This document shows, piece by piece, positions 8,386 to 16,013 of a stretch of DNA of 64,000 bases; position 1 is the first letter of the stretch, and each line of letters starts with the position of its first letter. Below the pieces are notes generated by a model. That model saw only the letters and a list, made by a program, of their open reading frames with translations, was not told the DNA's origin and did no database searches. This DNA comes from Streptomyces tendae (lineage in GTDB: Bacteria > Actinomycetota > Actinomycetes > Streptomycetales > Streptomycetaceae): NCBI RefSeq assembly GCF_014650435.1, contig NZ_BMUY01000002.1:620001-684000 (forward strand), in the 5' to 3' direction. Both the position numbers and the translations under genes were made by a program.

Positions 8386-8703
8386 TCAGTGGCTGCGGTG
8401 CGGGTGACGCGCGGCGATCTCCTGCCAGCGCCTGTTCTCGGCGGCATCGGAGCGGGTGAGGCTGACGCGGAAGTCGCAGCCGGGCCGCGTGCAGCGGTGC
8501 GTGGTCGTCGACCAGGCACTGACCAGGCGGAACAGCAGGCTGGAGAAGGTGGCCACGCAGGACAGGCAGCAGGCCAGCAGCAGCGTGACGGGCACGCCGT
8601 AGCCGGACAGTCGCACGCCGATCAGAACGGCCAGGGCCGTACTGACGGCTACGGCGCCCGTCATCAGGGCGCGGTGACGTGTGTCGTTCACTCGAACTCC
8701 CAT
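8386..8703 (-). CDS. Small membrane protein with C-terminal CxxxxC knuckle (spread-associated)
   Basis: The 105-residue product has two predicted membrane segments (about residues 14-32 and 36-60) followed by HRCTRPGCDFRVSLTRS, which could bind metal together with the nearby His residues. It belongs to the leftward transfer operon. Small membrane proteins of this kind accompany spd genes in AICEs. The ribosome site before the ATG at 8703 is poor, so the start is uncertain. Confidence 0.65.
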   Translation of the reverse strand: MGVRVNDTRHRALMTGAVAVSTALAVLIGVRLSGYGVPVTLLLACCLSCVATFSSLLFRLVSAWSTTTHRCTRPGCDFRVSLTRSDAAENRRWQEIAARHPHRSH

Positions 8704-8718
8704 GGTCAGGCGAGGCGT

Positions 8719-9057
8719 TCAGGCGGCGCGCTGTTCCTCGGGGAAGGCACACGGGGTGCACATGCCGAGCGTCGGCGGGATCACGTATCCGGCATCCCGC
8801 CGGCACTCGGGGCAGACGCGGCGGGCGGCATTGGCCTTGGCCAGGGCCGCCCATTTCGCGGGCGTCATCGGCCGGACGGGCTTGGCCTGCTCGACGCGGT
8901 AGAGGTAGGCGACCAGCGGTTCACGACGGCGGCGCGGGCGTTCGACCTGCGCGGCCACGTCCTGCCCGCCGGGCCGCAGTCCGAGCGCGCGCAGTTGGCG
9001 CTTCGTGGCCAGACCGTCCGGGGCGAGGCGCCACCGGTAGACGGGGACGGTGCTCAT
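8719..9057 (-). CDS. RRQRL-motif zinc-binding protein
   Basis: The 112-residue product contains TKRQLRALGLRPGGQ (about residues 18-32), the motif that names this Streptomyces plasmid/AICE family, and a C-terminal zinc ribbon (CPECRRDAG with CTPC). Its ATG (9057) overlaps the upstream stop by one base (TGATG), giving tight coupling to the DUF2637 gene. The function is unknown. Family members are found almost only in transfer/spread operons. Confidence 0.8.
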   Translation of the reverse strand: MSTVPVYRWRLAPDGLATKRQLRALGLRPGGQDVAAQVERPRRRREPLVAYLYRVEQAKPVRPMTPAKWAALAKANAARRVCPECRRDAGYVIPPTLGMCTPCAFPEEQRAA

Positions 9058-10064
9058 CACTGGCTCGCGATGGCCAGCGAGGCGCCGTCTGCGCTCGGGT
9101 CGCGGTGTTCGGCGTAGCGGGTGGACACCCACCCGACCGACCAGCCGCACAGCTCTGCGGCGGAGCGCACGGACAGCCCGGCGCTGAATGCGGCGGCCAC
9201 GATCTGGCGGGCGTCGTCCTCGGGGAGCTTGCCGTTGGCCGGGCCGCGGGCCAGCAGGGCGGCGCGTTCACGCTCGGCCCGCTCCTCGCGCTCCTGGTGT
9301 TCACGGCGTTCACGCGCCTCGCGTTCGGCGCGCTCGCGGGCCAGGCGTGCGGTGGCTTCCCGCTCGGCCCGTTCACGCTCCTGTTCACGCTGTTCACGCT
9401 CGCGTTCACGGCGTTCACGCTCGGCCCGCTCGGCGGCCTCTGCACGCTCCCGGGCTTCCCGCTCCTCGCGGCGCTGTCGCTCTTCCCGCTCGGTCTGCTC
9501 GCGGGCGAGCGCGGCTTCGTGTTCACGTTGTTCACGGGCCAACTGGGCGTTGTGCTCGCGCTCCTCGCGGGCTTCCGCGCGGGCCTGTGCGGCGCGCTCG
9601 CGGGCCGCCTGCTCGCGCCGCTCCCGCTCGGCCTGCTGCTCGGCTTCCAGCGCGGCCACCGCGCGGGCGATGGCCCGCCTGTAGGCCAGGGAAGTCTCTG
9701 CGGTGACGATGAGCAGCAGTGGCGCGACGGAGTGGACGGCTACGCCGACCAGGTCTTTCTTCAGTGCGGAGTCGGCGGTGTTGAGGGCGAGTGTCATCAG
9801 CCCGGTCATCCAGCGCAGCACCACGGGCCAGCGTCCGCCGTGCCCGCCCAGGCGGGCCAGCACGTCGTCGAGCTTGACCACGATCACGACAGCGGCGTCC
9901 ACCACGAGGGGCAGGATCGGTGCCGTCCAGTCCCATTGCTCGGCCGTGTGTGCCGCCATGAGCGGGGTCACGGTGAGGATGGAGTAGAGCATCGCCCCGC
10001 ACACGATCAGCCAGGTGCCGCCGGACAGGGCGCGCTCTGCTGAACGGGTCTGAACACTGTTCAC
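9057..10064 (-). CDS. DUF2637 membrane protein with Arg/Glu coiled coil and C-terminal HTH
   Basis: The 335-residue protein starts at a GTG (10064). The first 115 residues hold four hydrophobic segments of the DUF2637 type (TWLIVCGAMLYSILTVTPLMAA, ILPLVVDAAVVIVVKL and others). A roughly 135-residue highly charged coiled coil built of R/E/A repeats follows, then a C-terminal HTH-like segment (LPEDDARQIVAAAFSAGLSV...GWSVGWVSTRY). This layout suggests a membrane-anchored DNA-contacting spread protein. The GTG overlaps the upstream stop by four bases. Confidence 0.8.
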   Translation of the reverse strand: MNSVQTRSAERALSGGTWLIVCGAMLYSILTVTPLMAAHTAEQWDWTAPILPLVVDAAVVIVVKLDDVLARLGGHGGRWPVVLRWMTGLMTLALNTADSALKKDLVGVAVHSVAPLLLIVTAETSLAYRRAIARAVAALEAEQQAERERREQAARERAAQARAEAREEREHNAQLAREQREHEAALAREQTEREERQRREEREARERAEAAERAERERREREREQREQERERAEREATARLARERAEREARERREHQEREERAERERAALLARGPANGKLPEDDARQIVAAAFSAGLSVRSAAELCGWSVGWVSTRYAEHRDPSADGASLAIASQ

Positions 10065-10594
10065 GCTGCACCCCCCACCGGCTCTGGAGAGGGCATGAAC
10101 GCGCGGCGGTAGCCCTTGCAGTCGGCGTCGTAGATGAACGCTGCGACGCACCACGTGGACGCGGACGCAGGGCGTTCACCGCAGGGCACCCACGCGGTGC
10201 CGGCGGGCACGCCGTGCGTGGCCGTGTCCGCCAGTGCGTGCTCGCGGGTGGCGTAGACGGTGTGCGGCTCGCCGTAGTGCATCAGCACCGTCAGCGACCG
10301 CCCCACCAACACCCCGGAGTCCAGCACCTCACGTAGCCGGCGAATCTCGATGTCCTTGCGCAGCAGCTCCTGCTGGGTTTCGGACAGCTCCGCCAGCGCG
10401 CCGGACAGCAGGACACCCACCTCGCTGTTGGTGGCCTCTGCCCGCTCCGCGCGGTCGGTGACGGCGTACAGCTCCCGCACGTGGCTTCCCCACGCAGCGT
10501 CCGCCTGCGCCCGTACGTCTCGTGCACGGTTGCGAGCGTGGTCGGCTTCCTGCTCCAGCCGGGTCCACCGGCCGGCGGTGACGATGCGGATCAC
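10061..10594 (-). CDS. Hypothetical coiled-coil protein of the transfer operon
   Basis: The 177-residue product starts at a GTG (10594) overlapping the upstream stop. Its N-terminal two thirds are charged and helical (heptad-like LEQEADHARNRARDVRAQADAAW, later LSETQQELLRKDIEIRRLREVL). The C-terminal third is a compact region with several aromatics and cysteines (WVPCGERP, WCVAAFIYDADCKGYRRAF). I recognise no catalytic family. Its role is presumably structural in spread. Confidence 0.7.
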   Translation of the reverse strand: MIRIVTAGRWTRLEQEADHARNRARDVRAQADAAWGSHVRELYAVTDRAERAEATNSEVGVLLSGALAELSETQQELLRKDIEIRRLREVLDSGVLVGRSLTVLMHYGEPHTVYATREHALADTATHGVPAGTAWVPCGERPASASTWCVAAFIYDADCKGYRRAFMPSPEPVGGAA

Positions 10595-10848
10595 GCCGCC
10601 TCCCCGCAGCCGGCGCGGTTGGCCAGCACGACGCGCGTGGCCAGGGCCTTGCGGCGGGCCCGGCGCGTACGGCGGGCGTCCAGCTCGGCCGGCCGGGTCT
10701 CCAGCGCGGCAATCTCCGCGTCGACCAGGTCGACATCCGCGAGGATCGCGGGCATCTCCAGCTCGATCGCGTCCAGCTCCGCGTCCGTCGGCTCCAACCA
10801 GTCGGCGAACGCGGTAACAGCTTCCTGAACAGTGACGATGTGGTCCAT
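10591..10848 (-). CDS. DUF6284 family protein, first gene of the leftward operon
   Basis: The 85-residue acidic N-terminus MDHIVTVQEAVTAFADWLEPTDAELDAIE and basic C-terminus match the DUF6284 family, which is typical of AICE operons. It is the promoter-proximal gene of the leftward run (10848 down to 742) and overlaps the next gene by four bases. The function is unknown. Divergence from the KorSA-like gene across the 10849-11342 gap suggests control by that repressor. Confidence 0.8.
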   Translation of the reverse strand: MDHIVTVQEAVTAFADWLEPTDAELDAIELEMPAILADVDLVDAEIAALETRPAELDARRTRRARRKALATRVVLANRAGCGEAA

Positions 10849-10886
10849 GGGTCGTGGTCTCCCTAGCAGGTGGAACGGCCCGAACA

Positions 10887-10916
10887 GCGGCCCCGGGTCT
10901 AGCCACCCGGGGCCGC
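10887..10916. terminator. Perfect 12-bp stem-loop with no gene upstream
   Basis: GCGGCCCCGGGT (10887-10898) pairs perfectly with 10905-10916 around CTAGCC. Two more hairpins lie nearby (10954-10974, 8 bp; 10988-11008, 7 bp). All lie between the leftward operon start and the operator cluster, so they would form a structured leader or terminate a small RNA. No convincing protein gene exists in 10849-11342. Confidence 0.55.
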
Positions 10917-11231
10917 GCGCCGTTGAAGTCGGTAGATCCGGCTCCCCTCAGCACTGCTCGTACGAGACGAGCAGCGGAGGCAACCGGCCGCCGCGAAGGA
11001 TGCGGCGGAGTGGTTGAGGTTCGAAATGCGGCAAGAGCCGCAGGCGCCAGACCCGCCCCAAAGAGCAGATCCGGGCAGGTCACCCGGCCCGACATGGCCG
11101 CCGGGATGGTGACCCGCACCCATCGACCGCACGTGTTCATGCGGCTGGGTCGGCACTCTGTTGAGTTGTCCACAGCGCTTGATCCGGGCCGTGCGTCCGG
11201 GCGCTGCTTACGAAGGTCAAGCTGTCCGAAC

Positions 11232-11331
11232 CAAGCGACCTAGGTCGCTTGCCGTTGGAAAGAAAGCTACCTAGGTCGCTTTTGGTCGTCAAGTGGTCTC
11301 TCGACCTGAATGGAAACGACCTAGGTCAAGT
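11232..11331. promoter_or_regulatory. Three CCTAGG operator boxes and likely leaderless promoter of korSA-like gene
   Basis: A perfect 20-bp palindrome CAAGCGACCTAGGTCGCTTG lies at 11232-11251. Close relatives lie at 11264-11281 (one half-site change) and 11314-11331 (core GACCTAGGTC), with centres 31 and 50 bp apart. CTAG is rare in Streptomyces, so three copies are striking. The last box abuts a TACGCT -10-like hexamer (11331-11336) seven bases before the GTG at 11343, suggesting a leaderless, autoregulated transcript. KorSA of pSAM2 acts this way, but its binding here is inferred. Confidence 0.7.
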
Positions 11332-11342
11332 ACGCTTTCGGA

Positions 11343-11726
11343 GTGGACTCACAGCCGAAGAGGAAGCTCAACGCCCGCGAGATCGCAGCGAGGATCAGAG
11401 ACGAAATCGCCGCCGGGACGTTCGGTCCCGGTGACCGGCTTCCCGGTGCTCGGGCCTACGCCAAGAAGCTCGGCGTAGCCCTGATGACCGTGCAGAACGC
11501 CTACACGCAGCTCCAGGAAGAGGGGCTGGTGGAAGGCCGCACGGGCAGCGGCACTTACGTTCGTGACCCTGCCCCTGGCGAGCAGGCGCCCCGCGAGGCT
11601 GCCCGGCGCCTGACCGAGCTGCAAGCCGAGGTCGCGCGTGTCTCGACCGAGCTTTCCGGCCTTGTCGAGCGTGTCAAGCAGCTTGAGGCCGTCGTGGGCA
11701 CCCCCGAGGAGGAGCCCGGCGCCTAG
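11343..11726 (+). CDS. korSA: KorSA-like GntR family repressor
   Basis: The 127-residue protein is a GntR winged HTH (KLNAREIAARIRDEIAAGTFGPGDRLPGARAYAKKLGVALMTVQNAYTQLQEEGLVEGRTGSGTYV, residues about 8-75) followed by a short coiled coil, with no effector domain. This is the form of KorSA, the repressor that keeps AICE transfer and replication genes silent. The GTG start follows the operator cluster directly. The symbol is given by analogy of family and position. Confidence 0.8.
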   Translation: MDSQPKRKLNAREIAARIRDEIAAGTFGPGDRLPGARAYAKKLGVALMTVQNAYTQLQEEGLVEGRTGSGTYVRDPAPGEQAPREAARRLTELQAEVARVSTELSGLVERVKQLEAVVGTPEEEPGA

Positions 11727-11780
11727 CGTCTCTCGCGGTGCGTTCGTCGTCATGCCTTAAGCGTGTCCCGACAAACGCTC

Positions 11781-11798
11781 CGGGAGTACGTACTCCCG
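11781..11798. promoter_or_regulatory. 18-bp palindrome CGGGAGTACGTACTCCCG
   Basis: This perfect palindrome lies in the 153-bp gap between the repressor and the aminotransferase gene, 82 bp before the aminotransferase ATG. Its size suits a dimeric repressor operator. The HTH protein encoded two genes on is one possible ligand. It differs from the CCTAGG boxes. Confidence 0.5.
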
Positions 11799-11879
11799 CT
11801 GCCCCCGCACCGAACTAATCCGAACTTTGGCCGTGCGACGGGGTGTTGGCGCGGCGCCGGGGGCTGCGAGACTGGCCGC

Positions 11880-12665
11880 ATGGCTGAACTCAACGGCAAC
11901 CCCGTCACCCTGGACGAACTCGAAGCTCTCGCCCTCACGAACTACGGGCACTTCACGTCCATGCGCATGGAGGATGGCACGATCCGCGGTCTGTCGCTCC
12001 ACATGGACCGCTTGGTGCGAGACTGCCGACTCGTCTTTGGTGTCGAACTGGACCGCGAGCAAACCCTGAACTACATCCGCAAGGCGGTTGAGGGCGTTGA
12101 GGGCGTCGCAGGGCTCCGAGTCACGATCTATGACCCTGCGATCGACATGGGCCGTCCGAGCGACGCCAAGGACCCCCACGTCCTGGTGAACTTGCGGCCG
12201 GCGGGCGCTATGCCGCCGCCTCCGCTCGCGGCCAAGTCCTTCACCTTCACCCGCGACAGCGCGGCCGTGAAGCACATCGGACTCCACTCGCAACTCCGGA
12301 TTCGCCGGGAGGCTCAACTTGCCGGATTCGATGACGCGGTGTTCGTCGAACCGGACGGCCGCGTCTCAGAGGGCGGCACCTGGAATCTCGGATTCGTCGA
12401 CCAGGACGGCACGGTCATTTGGCCGGACGCTCCCGTTCTACCCGGCACGACGATGCTCCTGCTCCAGAGCCTTGATGCTCCCAAGCAGGTCACGGCCCCG
12501 GTGCAGCTTGCCGACGTTCCGAACATGGCGGCGGCTTTTGCCACGAACACCACGATTGGTGTGCGCTCGTTGAGCGCTATTGATGACGTGCAGTTCTCCC
12601 AGGACCACCCCGTGCTCGCCGCACTGCGTGAGGGGTACGCCGGAATTCCCGGCGACCGCCTGTAA
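11880..12665 (+). CDS. Class IV aminotransferase (BCAT / aminodeoxychorismate-lyase fold)
   Basis: The 261-residue protein has the fold-type IV PLP signature: a candidate Schiff-base lysine in AAVKHIGLHSQLRIRREA, then AGFDDAVFVEPDGRVSEGGTWNLGFV, with the conserved Glu and Asn that hold the cofactor. It is slightly shorter than chromosomal enzymes. Substrate specificity cannot be read. It is AICE cargo, and 49 bp separate it from the HTH/FGE-like gene, with which it probably forms an operon. The start at 11880 matches the family N-terminus but has no clear ribosome site. Confidence 0.8.
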   Translation: MAELNGNPVTLDELEALALTNYGHFTSMRMEDGTIRGLSLHMDRLVRDCRLVFGVELDREQTLNYIRKAVEGVEGVAGLRVTIYDPAIDMGRPSDAKDPHVLVNLRPAGAMPPPPLAAKSFTFTRDSAAVKHIGLHSQLRIRREAQLAGFDDAVFVEPDGRVSEGGTWNLGFVDQDGTVIWPDAPVLPGTTMLLLQSLDAPKQVTAPVQLADVPNMAAAFATNTTIGVRSLSAIDDVQFSQDHPVLAALREGYAGIPGDRL

Positions 12666-12714
12666 CGCGTGCTCGCCGCCCTGCCAGGGGCGCGATCCAC
12701 GACAGAGGTAGCCC

Positions 12715-13650
12715 ATGCCACTCGTTACGAAATGGACCGGACGTGAAGTTAGGGCGCTGCGTGAAGCCGTACGCATGAGCCTCATGGAGTTCGCCGAAAA
12801 GCTCGGGGTGTCCGATCGCATCGTCTCCCGGTGGGAAGCAGACGGCGAACGAGCCACCTTACGCATGGTGAACCAAGCGGCTCTTGACACCTTGCTCGCC
12901 AAGGCCGACCAGGATGCTCAGGGCCGTTTTGTGGGCATTCTCGCGGCGGATGATATTCCCACCCAGGCCATTATCGAGCCAAGCGAGAATCAGACGAGCA
13001 GTGGCGAGTACGTCAAGCATCCCGGAGACGGGAAGCTTATGGCGCATATTCCGGAAGGAATCTTCCTGTCAGGAGAGGAAGATGATCCGGTATGGGTGGA
13101 TGACTTCCACATCGATACCTTCCCGACCACCAACGCCGACTACGCGAGGTTCTGCGCGGCCACCCGGCACCCGGTCCCTGAGCACTGGGACAACGGCCGA
13201 TGTCCCCGAGAACTGTACGACCACCCCGTTGTGCATGTGACGTGGCGCGACGCGAACGCGTACGCGACATGGGCAGGGAAGTCGCTGCCAACGGCTGAAC
13301 AGTGGGAGAAAGCGGCACGCGGCACCTCGGGCCGTACGTTCCCGTGGGGCGATCAGAAGACGGCAGCGAAGTGCAACGTCCGCGAGACCGGTGTGGAGGC
13401 TACGACTTCGGTCTCTCGGTACCACAGCGGTGTTTCACCCTACGGGGTGTACGACATGGTGGGCAACGTGTGGGAGTGGCTCGCGACGCCGACCATGCCA
13501 GGCCGGTACGAACTCCGTGGCAGTGCCTTCACAAGTCCGTTGTTCAGAGGCGTGCCGGCGGTCCCTAACGATGCCGACGACACAATGCACGATGACGACA
13601 CGGGGTTCCGGTGCGTGGCGGCACCTCAGCAAATGCGCCGCCGTAAGTGA
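12715..13650 (+). CDS. XRE-type HTH fused to FGE/SUMF1-like domain (catalytic cysteines absent)
   Basis: Residues 1-65 form an XRE HTH (EVRALREAVRMSLMEFAEKLGVSDRIVSRWEADGE). From about residue 100 a formylglycine-generating-enzyme-like fold follows (MAHIPEGIFLSGEEDDPVWVDDFHIDTFPTTNADYARFC...YDHPVVHVTWRDANAYATWAGKSLPTAEQWEKAARG...GVYDMVGNVWEWL). Real FGEs have a Cys pair after the GGS motif. Here the segment is RGSAFTSPLFRGVP, with none, so it is more likely a ligand-sensing regulator. Codon 49 is TTA (12859-12861), suggesting bldA-dependent translation. Confidence 0.8.
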   Translation: MPLVTKWTGREVRALREAVRMSLMEFAEKLGVSDRIVSRWEADGERATLRMVNQAALDTLLAKADQDAQGRFVGILAADDIPTQAIIEPSENQTSSGEYVKHPGDGKLMAHIPEGIFLSGEEDDPVWVDDFHIDTFPTTNADYARFCAATRHPVPEHWDNGRCPRELYDHPVVHVTWRDANAYATWAGKSLPTAEQWEKAARGTSGRTFPWGDQKTAAKCNVRETGVEATTSVSRYHSGVSPYGVYDMVGNVWEWLATPTMPGRYELRGSAFTSPLFRGVPAVPNDADDTMHDDDTGFRCVAAPQQMRRRK

Positions 13651-13783
13651 TCACGGTAGAGGGGCGACTCCTTGAGGGCGCCGTTGCACGTCAACTTCCC
13701 GCAACTCAGTGGCCGCTGGCGTGGGTGGGGCGTACCCTGATCCGTTCTACTGAGATCAACTTCATGAGGAGGAGCCCGCGTTG

Positions 13784-14431
13784 ATGGAAATCGACAAGAT
13801 GGTGGAGCAGCTCGACGTACTGATTTCCGATTACCAGGAACTGCTCGCTACACGCGGGGACACGGCGTTGGCGTCAGACCGAGCAAAGCTTCTGGCGAGT
13901 CGACTTGAGTCGGCCATTGACAGGCTTGCGGTGCCCGGTAGTAGTTACGTACAGCAGCTCGACCTTTACCGCACCGAGAAGCGTGTCAAATATAAGATCC
14001 GCGAGATCTATAGCATCGCCCTCGGTCTCAGAGACGATCTAAAGGCTGGATGGACCACTTCAGTAATGGAGCTGGTTCACGCTGACACGCACAGCGATTA
14101 CCTAGAGATGGCAGAAACACTACTGGCGGCTGGCTACAAAGATCCAGCGGCGGTCATCACCGGTACCTCGCTTGAAGTGCATGTTCGAACGCTCTGTACC
14201 AAGCACGGTGTCGATACTGAGCTGCCTAGCGGGGCACCGAAGAAGGCCGACGCCATGAACACTGAACTCAAGAAGGCGGGTGTATATAACGAGGCACGAA
14301 AGAAACAAATCACGGCGTGGATGGATCTACGCAATAAGGCGGCGCACGGCGACTACGCCAGTTACGACGAGCAGCAGGTGCGTATGTTTATCGTGGGGGT
14401 GCGTGACTTCTTTTTGAAGTATCCGGCCTGA
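13784..14431 (+). CDS. HEPN-type protein, first of three tandem paralogues
   Basis: The 215-residue protein has a variable coiled N-terminal half and a conserved C-terminal half: GYKDPAAVITGTSLEVHVRTLC, KKADAMNTELKKAGVY and AWMDLRNKAAHGDY. The last gives R183-x4-H188, the HEPN RNase-type signature with the usual Asn after Arg. GAGGAGGAG at 13766-13774 precedes both a TTG (13781) and the ATG at 13784; I chose the ATG. Base composition is visibly AT-richer than the backbone, suggesting recent acquisition. A role in defence or RNA cleavage is inference. Confidence 0.75.
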   Translation: MEIDKMVEQLDVLISDYQELLATRGDTALASDRAKLLASRLESAIDRLAVPGSSYVQQLDLYRTEKRVKYKIREIYSIALGLRDDLKAGWTTSVMELVHADTHSDYLEMAETLLAAGYKDPAAVITGTSLEVHVRTLCTKHGVDTELPSGAPKKADAMNTELKKAGVYNEARKKQITAWMDLRNKAAHGDYASYDEQQVRMFIVGVRDFFLKYPA

Positions 14432-14458
14432 CACGAGAAGTGCAGTGGAGTGATAGTG

Positions 14459-15112
14459 GTGGACATAGGTAAATCGGTCGAACAGCTCGACGAGTTGATC
14501 GAGGCGTATGCGGAGCTTGTGAAAAAGAGTAAGTGGGATGACGCCTCCGACTTGCCCTCTGAAAGTCGAGTCCTCCTGCATCGGGTAGGGTCGGCAATAA
14601 ATCGCGTTACCGCGCCCAATAGCATCCAGCGGAAGCAACTAGAGTTCTACGAGGATGAGCGCGAGACTTCCTTCAAGCTTGCAGAGTTCGTAGGTGTAGC
14701 TGAAGCTCTGAGGGATGACCTAAAAGCAGGCTGGACTGAATCTTTCACGGAGCAGGTTCACGCCGACATGCACGGCGACTACCTCGAAATGGCAGGAAAC
14801 TTGCTGTCATCGGGGCATAAGGACGCGGCAGCAGTGATTGCGGGAACTGCCCTTGAGGTTCACGTGCGGTCGCTATGTGTGAAGCACGGTGTCGGCATCG
14901 AAGATTCGAACGGCTCTCCCAAAAAGGCGACCACAATGAACGCCGACCTTAAGAAGGCCGATGTATACGCGACACTACAGGAAAAGCAGGTAACGGCTTG
15001 GATGGATCTGCGAAACCAGGCTGCACACGGAAACTATGAGAAGTACAACCTTAGCGAGGTCCGAGTGCTGATCGATGGCGTTCGCGGTTTCATGCTCAAG
15101 TACCCGGCGTAG
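14459..15112 (+). CDS. HEPN-type protein, second paralogue
   Basis: The 217-residue protein aligns along its whole length with the preceding gene. It shares LRDDLKAGWT, HADMHGDYLEMA, TALEVHVRSLCVKHGV, KKATTMNADLKKADVY and WMDLRNQAAHGNY (R185-x4-H190). I chose the GTG at 14459 because VDIGKSVEQLDELI then matches the first paralogue's start and GGAG lies 8 bases upstream; GTGs at 14450 and 14456 are alternatives. Only 27 bp separate it from gene one, so the three are probably co-transcribed. Confidence 0.72.
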   Translation: MDIGKSVEQLDELIEAYAELVKKSKWDDASDLPSESRVLLHRVGSAINRVTAPNSIQRKQLEFYEDERETSFKLAEFVGVAEALRDDLKAGWTESFTEQVHADMHGDYLEMAGNLLSSGHKDAAAVIAGTALEVHVRSLCVKHGVGIEDSNGSPKKATTMNADLKKADVYATLQEKQVTAWMDLRNQAAHGNYEKYNLSEVRVLIDGVRGFMLKYPA

Positions 15113-15139
15113 ACTCAAGAAGGGAGGGCGGGGGCGGCA

Positions 15140-15784
15140 ATGGCGGTAGAAGACATGATTAAGCAGCTCAACGAGCTTCTCACTAAGACTTATCGGTTTG
15201 TGGACGGCAAGACAGCATCTCAGTTCGCCGCAAGTATGGAAACAGGATTGTTGGCCAACCGGCTAGAGGCTGCGGTCTCACGCTTGTCAGTAGCGGGGTC
15301 GGTTTACCGTGAACAACTCAAAAGAGGTAGCAAGCTTTCTGATGAACGTCGCTTGATTCACAATCTGCAAGTCATGCTCTCTCTGAGGGACGACCTAAAG
15401 GCAGGCTGGACAGAGACGGTCGTCGAGCTGGTGCACGCTGACACATACAGCGACTTCCTTGAGATGGCCGACGGGCTGCTTACCAAGGGCTATAAGGATG
15501 CGGCGGCCGTCATCACTGGGACAGCGCTGGAAGTTCACGTGCGTGCTCTGTGCGCCAAGAACAGCGTCCCGACCGCGGTGGCGGGTAGGCCGAAGAAGGC
15601 GGACACCATGAACGCCGACCTCAAGAAGGCCGACGTGTACGACGGGTTGCAACAGAAAGAGGTGACCACCTGGATGGCCCTCCGGAACAGTGCAGCACAC
15701 GGGGATTACGACGACTACGACCACGCCCAAGTGCGGCGCTTCATCGATGGCGTCGAAGCGTTCATGAAAAAGTTCCCGGCGTAG
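15140..15784 (+). CDS. HEPN-type protein, third paralogue
   Basis: The 214-residue protein has the same layout (LRDDLKAGWTETVVELVHAD, TALEVHVRALCAKN, PKKADTMNADLKKADVY, WMALRNSAAHGDY with R182-x4-H187). The N-terminal 80 residues have diverged most between the three copies, while the C-terminal domain is nearly constant, which suggests selection on different partners or triggers. AGAAGGGAGG precedes the ATG at 15140. It is the last gene before attR, the usual cargo position. Confidence 0.75.
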   Translation: MAVEDMIKQLNELLTKTYRFVDGKTASQFAASMETGLLANRLEAAVSRLSVAGSVYREQLKRGSKLSDERRLIHNLQVMLSLRDDLKAGWTETVVELVHADTYSDFLEMADGLLTKGYKDAAAVITGTALEVHVRALCAKNSVPTAVAGRPKKADTMNADLKKADVYDGLQQKEVTTWMALRNSAAHGDYDDYDHAQVRRFIDGVEAFMKKFPA

Positions 15785-16013
15785 GCGAGGCCAATAGGCG
15801 AGGGGTCGAACGATCGCAGGTGCACCCAAGTCCTCTGGTCATCGACGTAGGGGCACCCGCATGGCCATACCGTGTGCCGCTACATGGCGTGACCCGAGCA
15901 GGTGTCCCTCGCTGGGGGCAAAACCCAGGTCCATGGGCCATGTGTGGGCCGGTTGCCCCCTCGCGACAGGCGAAATGGGTGCTGACCTGTGCGTTAGCGC
16001 GGCAGGCTCGACG

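Noticed and set aside
10899..11156. 85-codon - strand frame in the korSA upstream gap
   Set aside because: It overlaps the perfect hairpin, lacks a ribosome site and Streptomyces codon bias, and resembles no family.
12715..13650. Functional formylglycine-generating enzyme activating a sulfatase
   Set aside because: The catalytic Cys pair is missing and no sulfatase gene is nearby.
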